This document shows positions 7,782 to 17,922 of a stretch of 64,000 nt of DNA, one piece after another. The DNA comes from Mucilaginibacter_A sp964236465 (GTDB lineage Bacteria; Bacteroidota; Bacteroidia; Sphingobacteriales; Sphingobacteriaceae): positions 27,263-91,262 of the forward strand of contig CAXSBZ010000012.1 in assembly GCA_964236465.1 (NCBI GenBank). Direction: 5' to 3'. Position 1 is the stretch's first letter; each line of letters starts with the position of its first letter. A program made the translations under genes and the position numbers. Below the pieces are notes generated by a model. The model was not told the DNA's origin and searched no databases. It saw only the letters and a program-made list of their open reading frames with translations.

Positions 7782-10397
7782 ATGAAACTGCCACGAACCC
7801 TACTGTTTTTACCCTTGTTTTTTATGCTGATAAACGAAGCATCGGCACAAAAAAAAGTTGATTACACCAAATTAGTCGATCCGTTTATTGGCACCGGCGG
7901 CCATGGCCACACTTATCCAGGCGCAACCATACCCTTCGGGATGGTGCAGTTAAGCCCCGATACACGGCTGGAAGGCTGGGACGGCAGCTCTGGCTATTAC
8001 GCTACGGATTCGCTGGTTTACGGCTTTTCGCACACGCATTTGAGCGGTACCGGGATTCCGGATTATTGCGATGTTTTGTTCATGCCCACCACCGGAAAAC
8101 CACAATTGAACAACAAAGATTACCGCTCCCATTTTCAAAAAAAGAACGAAGATGCTTCGCCCGGATATTACAGCACGTTGCTCGATAAATATCAGATTAC
8201 AGCAGAGCTGACGGCTACTTTACGCGCCGGAATGCACCGCTACAGTTTTCCATCCACCAAAGAAGCAAACATTATTATCGATTTGCAGCACCGCGATCAG
8301 GTGCTTGATTCCTGGATTGAAGTTGTAAACGATCATGAAATCCGTGGTTTCCGCCGTTCCTCTTCCTGGGCCAAAGATCAGTCGGTTTACTTCTACGCCA
8401 AGTTTTCCAAACCGTTTAAAACTTATGGAATTGCTTCGGATGATCAAATTAAGGAAGGTGAAAAAAAGTTGCAGGGGAAAAATATCAAACTGTTTGTGCA
8501 ATTTGATAATCCCGGAGAAGTGCTAACCAAAGTTGGGATTTCTTCAGTAAGTGCAGATGGCGCACTGAAAAACCTGGATGCAGAGATGCCGGATTTCGAC
8601 TTTAAAAAAGTAATGAAGCAGGCCAAAGATTCCTGGCAAAAAGAGCTATCCAAAATCCAGGTTTCCGGCGGCGCGCCGGTGCAACCTCCTGTCCAGCAAT
8701 CCAATATGGGTTTTGGCTACGGTGGTTTTGGTGGGAACAGGCCTCCGAACAGAACCAAAATTGTGGATTACGCCCGCATCAAACAAACGATTTTTTACAC
8801 GGCTTTGTACCATTCTATGCTGGCACCAAACATTTACAACGATGTTGATGGGCAATATCGCGGTTTGGACCAGCAAATCCACAAAGCAGCAGGTTTTAAT
8901 TATTACACTGTTTTTTCGTTGTGGGACACGTACCGCACCGAACATCCTTTGCTTCTTTTAATCGATAAAAAACGGACTTTGGATTTTATCAAAAGCTTTA
9001 TGGCGATGCAGGAACAGAGCGGGTTATTACCCATTTGGCCGCTGGCTTCCAATGAAACTTACTGCATGATCGGCAACCATTCCATCCCGGTCATGGTGGA
9101 TGCTTATGCCAAAGGTTTGCGCGGTTTTGATGCGGAGAAAGTTTTTAAAATGATGAAAGACGCCGTAAACCGGAACCAGTTTGGCTTGGATTCTTACCGG
9201 AAAAACGGTTTGGTTTTGGCTGAAGATGAAAAGGAATCGGTTTCCAAAACTTTGGAATATGCTTACGACGACTGGTGCATTGCCCAAATGGCCAAAATGC
9301 TGAAACATGAACCCGATTATATTGAATTTATCCAGCGTGCACAATTTTGGAAAAACGTTTACAATAAGCAATCGGGTTTTGTACAAACGCGCACAAATGG
9401 CACCTGGCTTTCACCCTTCAAACCAAGTGATGTGGACGATAATTTTACCGAAGGGAACGCCTGGCAGTTTTCGTTTTTTATGCCGCAGGATGTGAATGGT
9501 TTGATTTCAATGACGGGTGGAAAAGAAAACCTGGAAAATAAACTGGATGCTTTGTTTGCCGCAAGTTCGGTGATGACGGGCAAAAGTTTGCCGGATATTA
9601 CCGGAACCATCGGGCAATATGTGCACGGAAACGAGCCGAGCCATCACATTGCTTACTTGTATAATTTTACCGATGATTCTTACAAAACGCAATATTATCT
9701 CAATAAAATCATGAACGAAATGTACAAAGCCACGCCGGATGGATTGGCGGGCAACGAAGATTGCGGACAAATGAGTGCCTGGTACGTAATGAATGCGCTG
9801 GGATTGTACAATATTGCGCCGGGCCAAAACGATTTCCAGATTGGGATGCCCATTTTTGATAAGGCAATCATCAACCTGGAAAACGGAAAGAAATTCAACA
9901 TCAATTCTTCCGGAAACGCCACCAACAGTTGTTATTTACAAGGAATGCAGCTGAACGGAAAGCCTTACAACAAGCTGTTTTTACCGTATGAAAACTTGGC
10001 AAACGGCGGCGACTGGGATGTTTTTATCGGGAAGCTACCCAACAAAATGTACATGCAAGATTTGGAAAAACCAGTTTCGGCCATCACCGATCATCAAATT
10101 GTGATCAACCCATACTTCGTTTATCAGGCAAAAACTTTTAATAAAACGCTAACTATTTCGGCAGCTTCGGCACAAGACAGCGTGAAAATTTATTATACTT
10201 TGGATGGAAGTACGCCAACTGTGGAATCTAAATTGTTTAGCAATCCGATCACGATTAGCAACAGTGCGACAATCAAAATTATAGCCGCTAAAAACAGCAT
10301 ATTTAGCAAAGTAGTAAGTGCCAATTTCATCAAAACAAAAGAAGAACTTAAAGCTGTAGCCGATAAAACTACGCCTGGAAAAGCTGCCGGAAAATAG
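7782..10397 (+). CDS. GH92 alpha-mannosidase, secreted
   Basis: I chose ATG 7782 because it begins a good signal peptide (MKLPRTLLFLPLFFML...ASAQ); an upstream in-frame start at 7734 adds 16 residues that spoil it. The 871-residue protein opens with DPFIGTGGHGHTYPGA and PFGMVQLSPDT, diagnostic of glycoside hydrolase family 92, calcium-dependent exo-alpha-mannosidases acting on N-glycan or yeast-mannan alpha-mannosides. GNEPSHHIAYLYNF and GNEDCGQMSAWYV carry the usual catalytic-base and substrate residues. A glycine/proline-rich insert lies near residues 305-325. The last roughly 90 residues (YYTLDGSTPT...) resemble a chitobiase-type beta-sandwich. With the GH130 gene at 39747 it suggests mannose-glycan use. 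Confidence 0.93.
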   Translation: MKLPRTLLFLPLFFMLINEASAQKKVDYTKLVDPFIGTGGHGHTYPGATIPFGMVQLSPDTRLEGWDGSSGYYATDSLVYGFSHTHLSGTGIPDYCDVLFMPTTGKPQLNNKDYRSHFQKKNEDASPGYYSTLLDKYQITAELTATLRAGMHRYSFPSTKEANIIIDLQHRDQVLDSWIEVVNDHEIRGFRRSSSWAKDQSVYFYAKFSKPFKTYGIASDDQIKEGEKKLQGKNIKLFVQFDNPGEVLTKVGISSVSADGALKNLDAEMPDFDFKKVMKQAKDSWQKELSKIQVSGGAPVQPPVQQSNMGFGYGGFGGNRPPNRTKIVDYARIKQTIFYTALYHSMLAPNIYNDVDGQYRGLDQQIHKAAGFNYYTVFSLWDTYRTEHPLLLLIDKKRTLDFIKSFMAMQEQSGLLPIWPLASNETYCMIGNHSIPVMVDAYAKGLRGFDAEKVFKMMKDAVNRNQFGLDSYRKNGLVLAEDEKESVSKTLEYAYDDWCIAQMAKMLKHEPDYIEFIQRAQFWKNVYNKQSGFVQTRTNGTWLSPFKPSDVDDNFTEGNAWQFSFFMPQDVNGLISMTGGKENLENKLDALFAASSVMTGKSLPDITGTIGQYVHGNEPSHHIAYLYNFTDDSYKTQYYLNKIMNEMYKATPDGLAGNEDCGQMSAWYVMNALGLYNIAPGQNDFQIGMPIFDKAIINLENGKKFNINSSGNATNSCYLQGMQLNGKPYNKLFLPYENLANGGDWDVFIGKLPNKMYMQDLEKPVSAITDHQIVINPYFVYQAKTFNKTLTISAASAQDSVKIYYTLDGSTPTVESKLFSNPITISNSATIKIIAAKNSIFSKVVSANFIKTKEELKAVADKTTPGKAAGK

Positions 10398-10451
10398 CTC
10401 TTATAATTTGCAAACAGCCCTTGCGGCTAACTATAATTTAGGTTAATTGCT

Positions 10452-10459
10452 TACGTTTG
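10452..10459 (+). promoter_or_regulatory. TAnnTTTG -7 element for the PBP1A gene
   Basis: TACGTTTG matches the Bacteroidota -7 consensus and lies 27 bases before ATG 10486. It makes that ATG a better start than TTG 10447, which would lie upstream of the expected transcript start. No well-spaced -33 TTG is visible. Confidence 0.5.
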
Positions 10460-10485
10460 TACACCTCGAAAACGCTTGTTTATAT

Positions 10486-12792
10486 ATGTTCACACGTTTA
10501 AAAAATCCGGTTTTACGATACTTCGTTTACCTCATATATTTTGTCATCATCCTTTTTTGTGCTATAGAATTGAACTTTTTGTGGTTGTTTGGCTATTCGC
10601 CTAATACAGAAGATATTAAAAACCCTACGCTTTCAATTTCTTCGGAGGTTTATACGGCAGACGGCAAACTGATCGGGCGGTATTACAAGGAAAACCGTTC
10701 GCCGGTGGAGTTTGAAAAGATTTCTCCCAACCTGATTCATGCGCTGATTTCTACGGAGGATACGCGTTTTTACCAGCATCACGGCGTGGATTTTTATGGC
10801 TTGCTGAGCGGGCTGGTTTCTACAGCAACCGGCGATCGGCGCGGTGCCAGCACGATCACGCAGCAGCTGGCGAAAAACCTTTTTCAAACCCGGAAAAAAA
10901 AATATCAGGGGCCGATTTCTCATGTGCCGGTTTTGCGGACGGTGGCATATAAGTTTAAAGAATGGCTGACGGCTTTTAAAATTGAACGTGCTTACAGCAA
11001 AAATCAGATCCTCACTTTGTACTTCAACACGGTCCCGTTCGGCAACAATTCTTTCGGCATAAAAACAGCATCGCTCAAATATTTCGACAAAAACCCGGAT
11101 CAGGTAAACCCTGCCGAAGCCGCGACATTGATCGGAATGCTGAAAGCTACTTCCACTTACAATCCTATTAAAAACCCGGAAAAATCCAAAGAAAGACGCA
11201 ACGTGGTGCTTTCGCAGATGGAAAAATACCATTATATCAGCAAAACTGATTTTAATAATTACAGCGCGGAACCAATTACTTTGGATTTGAGTTATGTGGA
11301 AAATGAATCTCAAGGCGATTCTTACATCCGATCAGCTGTGGACAAATGGCTGGAAAAATGGTGCAAAGACAACGATTATGATCTTTATGAAGATGGCCTG
11401 AAAATTTACACCACGATTGATTCCAAACTGCAGCAGTTTGCAGAAGAATCAGTGGCCGAAAAAATGAAAATGCTGCAAAAACGTTTTGAAGGCGTCTGGG
11501 GAAAAGAAAACCCCTGGCGAACTTTGGACGGCAACGAGATTGTTGATTTTCCGCAGAAAGCCGTGCAGCGTTTGCCGATCTATAAAATGCTGGAAAAACG
11601 GTATAAAAACAGTCCGGATTCTATTGAAGCTTACTTTAACCGGAAAAAAAGAATGCGGGTTTTCAGCTGGAAAAACAGCGACCAGGATACCACTTTTTCT
11701 ACTTATGATTCAATCAAATATTATGCACGTTTGCTCAATACCGGCATGATGACAATCGAACCTGCCAGCGGACAAATAAAGGTTTGGGTGGGCGGCATTA
11801 ACCACCAGTATTTCAAATACGACCACGTGAACCAGGCCAAACGCCAGGCTGGTTCTACCTTTAAACCGTTTGCTTATTGCGCTGCGCTGGACAATGGTTT
11901 TACACCTTGCGACAAATTTACCGACAAACCTGTTTCCATCAAATACATCAATAACGAAGGCAAGCCCGATGTTTGGGAACCTAAAAATGCCAGTTTCAGT
12001 TTTTCGTACCAGGAAATGAGTTTGCGCTGGGCGATGGGCAAATCTGTCAACTCCATTACGGCGCAAGTAACTGAAAAAGTGGGCTGGGACAAAGTGGTAG
12101 AATATGCGCACAAATGCGGCATCGAAAGTGAATTGGAATCCGTTCCCTCGGTTTCTTTGGGTTCCAACGATGTTTCGGTTTATGAGATGGTGCGCGCTTA
12201 CAGTACCTTTTTGAACAAAGGCCAGCGGCTCGATCCGATCCTGGTTTCAAAAATTACGGATGATAAAGGCAACGTGCTCGCAGAATTCAAATCCAAAAAT
12301 ACGCCGGTTTTAAGTGAAGAAACGGCCTGGCTGATGTTGTACATGTTTCGTGGCGGTATGGAAGAACCGGGCGGCACGTCGCAGGCTTTGTGGGAATACA
12401 ATGATTTGTGGAAGAATAGCAGCAACCAGATTGGCGGCAAAACGGGCACTTCTTCCGGCTATGCAGATGGTTGGTACATGGGCATCACCAAAGATTTGGT
12501 TACCGGTATTTGGGTGGGTGCTGATGAACGGAGCGTGCACTTTAAAACTTCTCAAACCGGTGAAGGCTCGCGTACAGCTTTGCCCATTTTCGGTTTATTT
12601 ATGGAAAAGGTTTATGATGATCCGAAATCCGGTTATCAGCCCGGCCCGTTCCCGAAACCCTGGAGCAAGATCACCAAAGAATATAATTGCCCGACACCGA
12701 GACCACGTGCAGATACGACAAAAACAGACAGCACGGCGATCATACCAATTGATACCACATCAGTTACTTTGCCGGAAATAGAACCGCAATAA
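10486..12792 (+). CDS. Penicillin-binding protein 1A (bifunctional transglycosylase/transpeptidase)
   Basis: The start at 10486 gives 768 residues with one N-terminal membrane anchor (about residues 10-36). The GT51 glycosyltransferase domain follows, with catalytic Glu91 in STEDTRFYQHHG and GASTITQQLAKN. The transpeptidase domain has nucleophile Ser457 in GSTFKP (SxxK), the SxN motif in GKSVNS, and KTG at Lys652 in GGKTGTSSG. It polymerises lipid II and cross-links peptidoglycan at the outer face of the inner membrane. All catalytic motifs are intact. The C-terminus is a short Thr/Pro-rich tail. A TTG at 10447 would add 13 residues and is less likely. Confidence 0.94.
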   Translation: MFTRLKNPVLRYFVYLIYFVIILFCAIELNFLWLFGYSPNTEDIKNPTLSISSEVYTADGKLIGRYYKENRSPVEFEKISPNLIHALISTEDTRFYQHHGVDFYGLLSGLVSTATGDRRGASTITQQLAKNLFQTRKKKYQGPISHVPVLRTVAYKFKEWLTAFKIERAYSKNQILTLYFNTVPFGNNSFGIKTASLKYFDKNPDQVNPAEAATLIGMLKATSTYNPIKNPEKSKERRNVVLSQMEKYHYISKTDFNNYSAEPITLDLSYVENESQGDSYIRSAVDKWLEKWCKDNDYDLYEDGLKIYTTIDSKLQQFAEESVAEKMKMLQKRFEGVWGKENPWRTLDGNEIVDFPQKAVQRLPIYKMLEKRYKNSPDSIEAYFNRKKRMRVFSWKNSDQDTTFSTYDSIKYYARLLNTGMMTIEPASGQIKVWVGGINHQYFKYDHVNQAKRQAGSTFKPFAYCAALDNGFTPCDKFTDKPVSIKYINNEGKPDVWEPKNASFSFSYQEMSLRWAMGKSVNSITAQVTEKVGWDKVVEYAHKCGIESELESVPSVSLGSNDVSVYEMVRAYSTFLNKGQRLDPILVSKITDDKGNVLAEFKSKNTPVLSEETAWLMLYMFRGGMEEPGGTSQALWEYNDLWKNSSNQIGGKTGTSSGYADGWYMGITKDLVTGIWVGADERSVHFKTSQTGEGSRTALPIFGLFMEKVYDDPKSGYQPGPFPKPWSKITKEYNCPTPRPRADTTKTDSTAIIPIDTTSVTLPEIEPQ

Positions 12793-12895
12793 TTTTTTGG
12801 GTTAAACTGTCGTTACCAATAATAGTAAAATCCGGATTTATAATTTCACCATCAAAGAAAGTATCATAAAAGAAGCATCTTGCAAAAGCCTTTTT

Positions 12896-15800
12896 ATGGA
12901 AAAAACGATTACACCCAGTTCCCATCTGAAAAAAACAGCACTCCTGTTTGTTGTAGCGATGCTGTTTTTAGCACATCAAAATGTGCAGGCGCAATACTTC
13001 GGACAAAATAAAGTACGCTATAAAAACCTGAAATTTAAGGTTTACCAGACGCCGCATTTCCAGATCTACTATTATTTGAAAAATGATAGCGTGATCAAGC
13101 GTTTTGCACAGGAAACCGAACTTTGGTACACCATCCACCAACAGGTTTTCCAGGATACTTTCCGCAAGTTCAACCCGATTATTTTGTACAATGATCATCC
13201 TGATTTTGAACAGACTACGGCTATTCAGGGCGAAATTGGCGTGGGCACCGGCGGCGTAACCGAAGGCTTAAAAAACCGCGTGGTGATGCCGCTGATGGAA
13301 ACCAACCAAACCACGCGCCACGTCATCGGCCATGAGTTGGTACACGCTTTTCAATACCATCTTTTGCTGGACCGGAATGGTGGCGGCAACGGCAATATTG
13401 GCAACCTGGGCAATTTGCCGCTGTGGATGATTGAAGGAATGGCCGAATACCTTTCGCTCGGCAAAAAAGATGCTTATACTGCGATGTGGATGCGGGATGC
13501 TTACCTCAACAAAGACATTCCGAGTTTGAAAGATTTGACGACCAGCAGCAAATATTTCCCGTACCGTTATGGCGAGGCTTTCTGGAGTTACATGGGTTCT
13601 ACTTATGGTGATTCGGTGATTGTGCCTTTTTTCCGAAATACAGCACGTTTTGGTTTGGATTACGGTATCCGCAGGACATTTGGTTATGATGAAAAAACGC
13701 TGTCGAAATTGTGGAAAAACTCCATTGAAACCACTTACAAACCCTATTTAAAAGATACGGTGCAAACACCAGTTGGTTTGCGGGTGATTGACGACAAGAA
13801 CAGCGGCAAATTGAATGTGGCTCCGGCAATTAGCCCGGATGGGAAATATATTGCTTTTTTGTCAGAAAAAAACCTGTTTAGCATTGATCTTTTTCTGGCT
13901 GATGCCAAAACCGGACGTATTTTGCGCAAGCTGACCAGCAAGGTTTCCAACACGCACATTGATGAATTCAACTTTATAGAATCTGCCGGAACCTGGTCGC
14001 CGGACGGGAAACGTTTTGCTTTCAGTGTTTTTAATGAAGGCCGAAATAAATTGGTTATTGTTGATGTCCGTTCCGGTCGCGTTTTGGAAGAAACTTCGAT
14101 GGGAAAAGCCAAGCAATTCAGCAATTTAAGCTGGTCGCCAAACGGACAGGACATCGTTTTTAATGCGCTGGCAGAAGGGCAAAGTGATTTGTATCTGTAT
14201 AATATTCCTTCTAAAAAAGTAACCCAACTGACAAACGATAAATACACCGATTATCAGCCCAGTTTTTCCCATGACGGCAAGAAAATCGTTTTCAGCAGCG
14301 ACCGCACAACTTACGATCAATCTTTAGCCCAAACCATTCCGTTTAATTTGGCGGTTTATGATTTGGCCAGTAAAACTACCACAGACATCAAAGTTTTTAA
14401 CGGTGCCAACAATCTCAACCCGGCTTTTTCTGCGGATGATCAATTTTTGTATTTTTTGAGTAACCGCGATGGCTTCCGCAACATGTACCGCTACAATTTG
14501 AGTGCAGGCACAACCGAACAGCTGACGGATCTGTTCACCGGAATTTCCGGAATCACTGAGTTCTCTCCTGCCCTGAGTTTATCGGCTAAAAATGATGTAG
14601 TTTACTCTTATTACCGTTCGCAGCGATACACCATTTACAATGCAAAAGTGGCTGATTTCAAGCCAAAACCTGTAGAAAACCAAGCCATTAACTTTGATGC
14701 AGCTTTGCTTCCACCGCCGAAATCTGTTGGCGTGGATCTGATCAATACCAACTTGAACAACTTTCTGGCTTACCAGAAGATTCCGGTAGATTCCATCAAT
14801 AATATTCCTTTTAAACCACAATTTAAACTGGATTATTTGGGCAGCAGCGGCATCGGTGCCGGCGTGAGCCGCTATGGTGCCGGTTTGGCCAGCGGGATCC
14901 AGGGCTTGTTCAGCGATATTACCGGCCGCAACCAAATTTATGCCGGTGCTGCGGTAAACGGGCAGGTTTATGATTTTGGTGCACAATTGGCTTACATCAA
15001 CCAGCAAGGGCGATGGAATTTTGGTGTTGGCGCATCGCATATTCCTTTTCAGTATGCCACTTATCAGGAAGGCATCACTAATATCACCCAAAATAATAAG
15101 CCAGTGAGCGTTTACGAATCGCGGTATGATATTACCCGGACTTTTCAGGATGCGTTGCAGGTTTTCACCTCCTACCCTTTTTCTAAAGTAACGCGGATTG
15201 AATTTGGTGCCGGAGCTTCACGCTATTATTATCGTGTGGACCGTTACAGCACGTATTATAATTACACAACAGTCAACAATTTTATCACGCCAACAACAGG
15301 ATTGTATTCCGAGCATGATAAAATTTCCCGAGACCAATATCGAACTGAAACCGGTTATGATCTGATGCCGTTTTCGCTGTTCCAATTGAACACAGCTTTG
15401 GTAGGTGATAATTCTTATTTCGGGGTTGCTTCTCCGCTGGCAGGTTATCGCTATCGTATTGGTATTGAGGGCAACGTGGGCAATTACAAATTTTTTGCAC
15501 CCACCATTGACCTTCGGAAATATGTGCGGACGAAGCCTGTAACTTTTGCCGGCCGAATTTATGGTTACGGCCGTTTTGGCAACAGCAGCGAGGCATTGTT
15601 TCCGCTGTTTATCGGCTATCCGTATTTGATCAGAGGTTACGAAGCCACCAGTTTTTACAATAATAATGCACGCAATAAAGGTAATTTCACCATCGATCAA
15701 TTGCAGGGAAGCCGAACGGCTGTTGTTAATTTTGAAGTACGGTTGCCATTTACCGGCCCGGAACGGCTTTCGCAAATCAAGTCCAAGGTTTTATTTACTG

Positions 15801-16099
15801 AATTGAATTTCTTTTTTGACGCCGGTTTAGCCTGGAATGCGGGTGATAAAATTGCTTTCAAAAAAGAACCGGATGCCAACCAATATCAAACAGATGCCAG
15901 TGGAAATCCGGTTTACAGCCGCTTTGGCCAGCTGGTTTATCCAAGTGGTTACAACCGCGTTCCGGCCATGTCAACCGGGATTTCATTGCGTGTCAATGTT
16001 TTTGGGGCTTTTGTTTTAGAACCTTACGTGGCCATTCCGTTCCAGCGGACGGATGTGCAGAAACCTGTTTTGGGTTTAACATTTGCGCCGGGTTGGTAA
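12896..16099 (+). CDS. Secreted metallopeptidase / TolB-like propeller / outer-membrane barrel fusion
   Basis: The 1067-residue protein has a signal peptide ending ...QNVQAQ (about residue 33). A zinc-metallopeptidase-like domain contains GHELVHAF, an exact HExxH motif at residues 146-150. A TolB-type propeller follows with repeated PDGKYIAFLS, SPDGKRFAFS, SPNGQDIVF and SHDGKKIVFSS blades (about 300-550). The C-terminal 400 residues are rich in alternating aromatic strands and end in LGLTFAPGW, as in surface-antigen (BamA/TamA-type) barrels. The architecture is familiar in Bacteroidota but its substrate is not established. Bases 12959-12971, in the signal peptide, form a reverse copy of the dispersed motif; another forward copy (12866-12878) lies 17 bases before the ATG. 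Confidence 0.8.
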   Translation: MEKTITPSSHLKKTALLFVVAMLFLAHQNVQAQYFGQNKVRYKNLKFKVYQTPHFQIYYYLKNDSVIKRFAQETELWYTIHQQVFQDTFRKFNPIILYNDHPDFEQTTAIQGEIGVGTGGVTEGLKNRVVMPLMETNQTTRHVIGHELVHAFQYHLLLDRNGGGNGNIGNLGNLPLWMIEGMAEYLSLGKKDAYTAMWMRDAYLNKDIPSLKDLTTSSKYFPYRYGEAFWSYMGSTYGDSVIVPFFRNTARFGLDYGIRRTFGYDEKTLSKLWKNSIETTYKPYLKDTVQTPVGLRVIDDKNSGKLNVAPAISPDGKYIAFLSEKNLFSIDLFLADAKTGRILRKLTSKVSNTHIDEFNFIESAGTWSPDGKRFAFSVFNEGRNKLVIVDVRSGRVLEETSMGKAKQFSNLSWSPNGQDIVFNALAEGQSDLYLYNIPSKKVTQLTNDKYTDYQPSFSHDGKKIVFSSDRTTYDQSLAQTIPFNLAVYDLASKTTTDIKVFNGANNLNPAFSADDQFLYFLSNRDGFRNMYRYNLSAGTTEQLTDLFTGISGITEFSPALSLSAKNDVVYSYYRSQRYTIYNAKVADFKPKPVENQAINFDAALLPPPKSVGVDLINTNLNNFLAYQKIPVDSINNIPFKPQFKLDYLGSSGIGAGVSRYGAGLASGIQGLFSDITGRNQIYAGAAVNGQVYDFGAQLAYINQQGRWNFGVGASHIPFQYATYQEGITNITQNNKPVSVYESRYDITRTFQDALQVFTSYPFSKVTRIEFGAGASRYYYRVDRYSTYYNYTTVNNFITPTTGLYSEHDKISRDQYRTETGYDLMPFSLFQLNTALVGDNSYFGVASPLAGYRYRIGIEGNVGNYKFFAPTIDLRKYVRTKPVTFAGRIYGYGRFGNSSEALFPLFIGYPYLIRGYEATSFYNNNARNKGNFTIDQLQGSRTAVVNFEVRLPFTGPERLSQIKSKVLFTELNFFFDAGLAWNAGDKIAFKKEPDANQYQTDASGNPVYSRFGQLVYPSGYNRVPAMSTGISLRVNVFGAFVLEPYVAIPFQRTDVQKPVLGLTFAPGW

Positions 16100-16510
16100 T
16101 GCTGTTTTTATCGGCATAAAAAAGATGCTGTACGTTATTGCATGACTATAGTAAATATTGGCTTGATCTTTAATATTTACTGAGCCTATCTTTTGATGTT
16201 TAAATCAAAAAAAATACTGTTTGCTTTTTTTCATTATAATGAAGTGTACCTATACTTTCTAATTTGAAAGAAGTTATCAGTTAATGTGATTTAAGATTCA
16301 ATTCTTGCAGCTAATGCGACTAAAGCAGTTTAGTTAGATTTGGTATTTGTAATCTTTACAATTAAAAGTAATAACATGCTTTTAGCTGTAATTGTATTGT
16401 GTACCAGTTTTTGTAATATTTAGGACTAAATAGTATCAACTTTTGATTGTTTTCAAAAGATTACGATTAAACCTTCGTTTAAATGTAATAGCTAAACAAG
16501 AGTTTACATC
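16099..16510. other. Intergenic region with a reverse dispersed-motif copy
   Basis: The convergent gap starts with a reverse motif copy, atgctgtttttatc (16099-16112), whose first base is the last base of the upstream stop codon. A degenerate forward half, ataaaaaagatgctg, follows at once, so the two can pair as an imperfect hairpin that may end transcription. The other 380 bases or so are AT-rich with no ORF or RNA gene that I can recognise. Confidence 0.55.
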
Positions 16511-17590
16511 TTATCCTGATATTTTTCGCATCAATGTTTCCAGCGGTCCATTTTTAAATTTCCTGCTCCACAGTGCACTAAATAAAATGCTGAAAATGTA
16601 AAACAGTAACGAATAAACAAGTATGTAAACTGGTGGTGTCGGTTTTTCATCTTCTAGCAGGCCTGTATAATGTTTGCCCGTCAAACCTGCCAGTATGATC
16701 ATTCCCAGGGTCAGGTGAATAACATAGTGCGACAAGGTCATTTGTCCTGTTTTTTGCAAAGCTAGAATGAGTTTGTTCGTTGAAAAAGCTTCGCCTATTA
16801 CCATGCAAACCGGTATCACCATAAACGCAAAAGCCATTGTTACCAAAACAAAAGGTAAGTAAGGCGGGAAATATTCAGCCATCATGTAGTTATTCCAAAA
16901 AGGACTGAACAACTGTTGTCTCACCAGAAACCGTAATCCCTGAATAAGAATGAAGACGATTACCCCCACAATAAATATGTTGCGTTTTGTAAGTTTACTT
17001 TGCCAGTCCAGCCTGCCCAGCCACATGCCAACTAAAAAGTAGGAAAGCCAGGGGAACATTGAATTCCAGCCATTGTAAAATGTATTTCTTAAAAAGCCAA
17101 CTGGTGTCCAGAAGTCTAAATACTTGAAAGTCGTGAAATCCCAACCAGTATTGATTGGAATGATTAGAAGCAGTAAATGAAAAACGGCAACTGCAAGCAG
17201 GGCAACAAGCAAATAATACCGCCTGGGTACAAACAGCAAATAAGCTGCAAAGTGCATGTACCCGCCGTAATAGTGCAGTATGTCCCCCGACCACCAGTTA
17301 TAAAGTAACAACCCTGTTGCGAATAAAAACCAGGAACGTTTCAGGATTTTTGATTTCAGTTCAGCTTTTTCTATGATCGTATAACCAGGCTTACCAGTCA
17401 TTAAGGCAACGCCCATTCCTGCACAGATGATAAAAATTGCGGTTGAATTTCCTGTAAATATGTTTAAAAAGTGTCCTGCCGGATCAGACGGAACCATAAC
17501 CGAACCAAAATTAAAATTGAAGTTTACGATGAACATGCCAAAAATAGTGTAGGCTCTAGCCAGATCAAACCCTATTATCCTTTGCTTCAT
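16511..17590 (-). CDS. DUF418/YeiB-like multi-pass membrane protein
   Basis: The 359-residue protein begins MKQRIIGFDLARAYTIFGMF followed by IVNFNFNFGS. This matches the N-terminal R-x-x-x-x-D-x-x-R-x-x-x-x-x-G-M pattern of the DUF418/DUF1624 acyltransferase-like membrane families. About nine or ten hydrophobic segments follow, with a conserved-looking GQMTLSHYVIHLTLG near the C-terminus, typical of DUF418. The family is thought to be related to acyl-group transfer across the membrane, but no function is proven. It stands alone on the minus strand, facing away from the hypermodification gene at 17923. Confidence 0.75.
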   Translation of the reverse strand: MKQRIIGFDLARAYTIFGMFIVNFNFNFGSVMVPSDPAGHFLNIFTGNSTAIFIICAGMGVALMTGKPGYTIIEKAELKSKILKRSWFLFATGLLLYNWWSGDILHYYGGYMHFAAYLLFVPRRYYLLVALLAVAVFHLLLLIIPINTGWDFTTFKYLDFWTPVGFLRNTFYNGWNSMFPWLSYFLVGMWLGRLDWQSKLTKRNIFIVGVIVFILIQGLRFLVRQQLFSPFWNNYMMAEYFPPYLPFVLVTMAFAFMVIPVCMVIGEAFSTNKLILALQKTGQMTLSHYVIHLTLGMIILAGLTGKHYTGLLEDEKPTPPVYILVYSLLFYIFSILFSALWSRKFKNGPLETLMRKISG

Positions 17591-17922
17591 TCTTTTATAT
17601 TGAGTTTAGTACGGATAGTATCGATCTGGTGCAATTTATAAATAGTTAACAAATCAGCTGAAAGAAAAGGAATGCTTATTTAATATTAAAATCTCCTACT
17701 TAACACAACCCTAATTATAAAGCAACTCTTTTAACCTTCAAAGTATTAAACCAATTGTCGGTCTTTTTTAAAAAAGATGAAATTAACTGAGATAAACAAA
17801 AGTTCCACATATGTCCGTTTTCTAAACTTTGACAGGGTTAAAAACAGTACCGAAAATCCTACTGGTGGAGATAACGACATTAAATTATTTGGTTTGGATT
17901 TGCTTTTTTTAGCTTTGAAGCG
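17591..17922. other. Divergent intergenic region
   Basis: This 332-base AT-rich gap lies between divergent genes. Apart from the promoter at 17889-17917 I see no RNA gene or repeat. gttaaaaacagtacc at about 17838-17852 is a one- to two-base variant of the dispersed motif. Confidence 0.45.
17889..17917 (+). promoter_or_regulatory. Bacteroidota-type promoter of the hypermodification gene
   Basis: TTG at 17889-17891 and TAGCTTTG at 17910-17917 are 18 bases apart and match the -33/-7 pattern. The -7 box ends only five bases before ATG 17923, so the message would be leaderless or nearly so. Confidence 0.5.

Noticed and set aside
10447..10485. TTG 10447 as the PBP1A start
   Set aside because: A TACGTTTG promoter box at 10452-10459 lies within the extra codons, so ATG 10486 is preferred.
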